A stretch of DNA of 6,040 nucleotides from Desulfofustis sp. (GTDB taxonomy: Bacteria; Desulfobacterota; Desulfobulbia; Desulfobulbales; Desulfocapsaceae), in contig JAQYVS010000297.1 in NCBI GenBank assembly GCA_030145365.1, positions 1-6,040 on the forward strand. Direction: 5' to 3'. The notes below the pieces were generated by a model, which saw nothing but the letters and a program-made list of their open reading frames with translations, did no database searches and had not been told where the DNA came from. Of the stretch, positions 6,026 through 6,040 are shown piece by piece. Position 1 is the stretch's first letter, and each line of letters begins with the position of its first letter. A program made the translations under genes and the position numbers.

Positions 6026-6040
6026 CGTTCTCACTATTTA

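Overview
The window looks like a stretch of chromosome from an anaerobic bacterium with moderate GC (judged by eye, not counted). The gene set, an ADP-forming acyl-CoA synthetase beside an acetyl-CoA hydrolase/transferase fused to a GNAT domain, is what I associate with Desulfobacterota (sulfate reducers and relatives). That assignment is an inference from gene content. No rRNA, tRNA, CRISPR array, transposase or phage gene was seen.

Layout. Two transcription units diverge from an intergenic region of about 250 bp (1064-1314). The leftward unit (minus strand) begins with a small thioredoxin/glutaredoxin-fold protein carrying a CPRC motif (1063 to 794). It overlaps by 4 bp (GTGA) a polytopic membrane protein of the CaCA cation/Ca2+ exchanger type (797 to 1), which runs off the left edge. 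The rightward unit holds three genes: a CBS-CBS-ACT protein resembling AcuB (1315-1959), a fused alpha-beta NDP-forming acyl-CoA synthetase of the acetate-CoA ligase (ADP-forming) type (2025-4121), and an acetyl-CoA hydrolase/CoA-transferase with a C-terminal PatZ-like GNAT domain (4145-6025). The gaps are 65 and 23 nt, so co-transcription is likely. The last gene ends 15 nt before the window edge, and no terminator is visible.

The divergent region carries two near-identical palindromic boxes (AAGATAYCTT) 28 bp apart, which together form a 14-bp inverted repeat (1155-1198). A second possible hairpin (1985-2015) overlaps the ribosome binding site of the synthetase gene.

How the genes may work together. 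The synthetase can make ATP and free acid from acyl-CoA, or the reverse. The transferase can move CoA between carboxylic acids or hydrolyse acyl-CoA. The CBS-ACT protein has the features of an adenine-nucleotide and small-ligand sensor. The GNAT domain could acetylate a protein such as an acyl-CoA synthetase. This recalls the Bacillus acuABC region (AcuA is a GNAT that acetylates AcsA, AcuB is CBS-ACT) and the Pat/PatZ architecture (NDP-forming synthetase fused to GNAT), but here the parts are distributed differently. The best candidate for something new is this acetate/acyl-CoA switch module, which remains a hypothesis.
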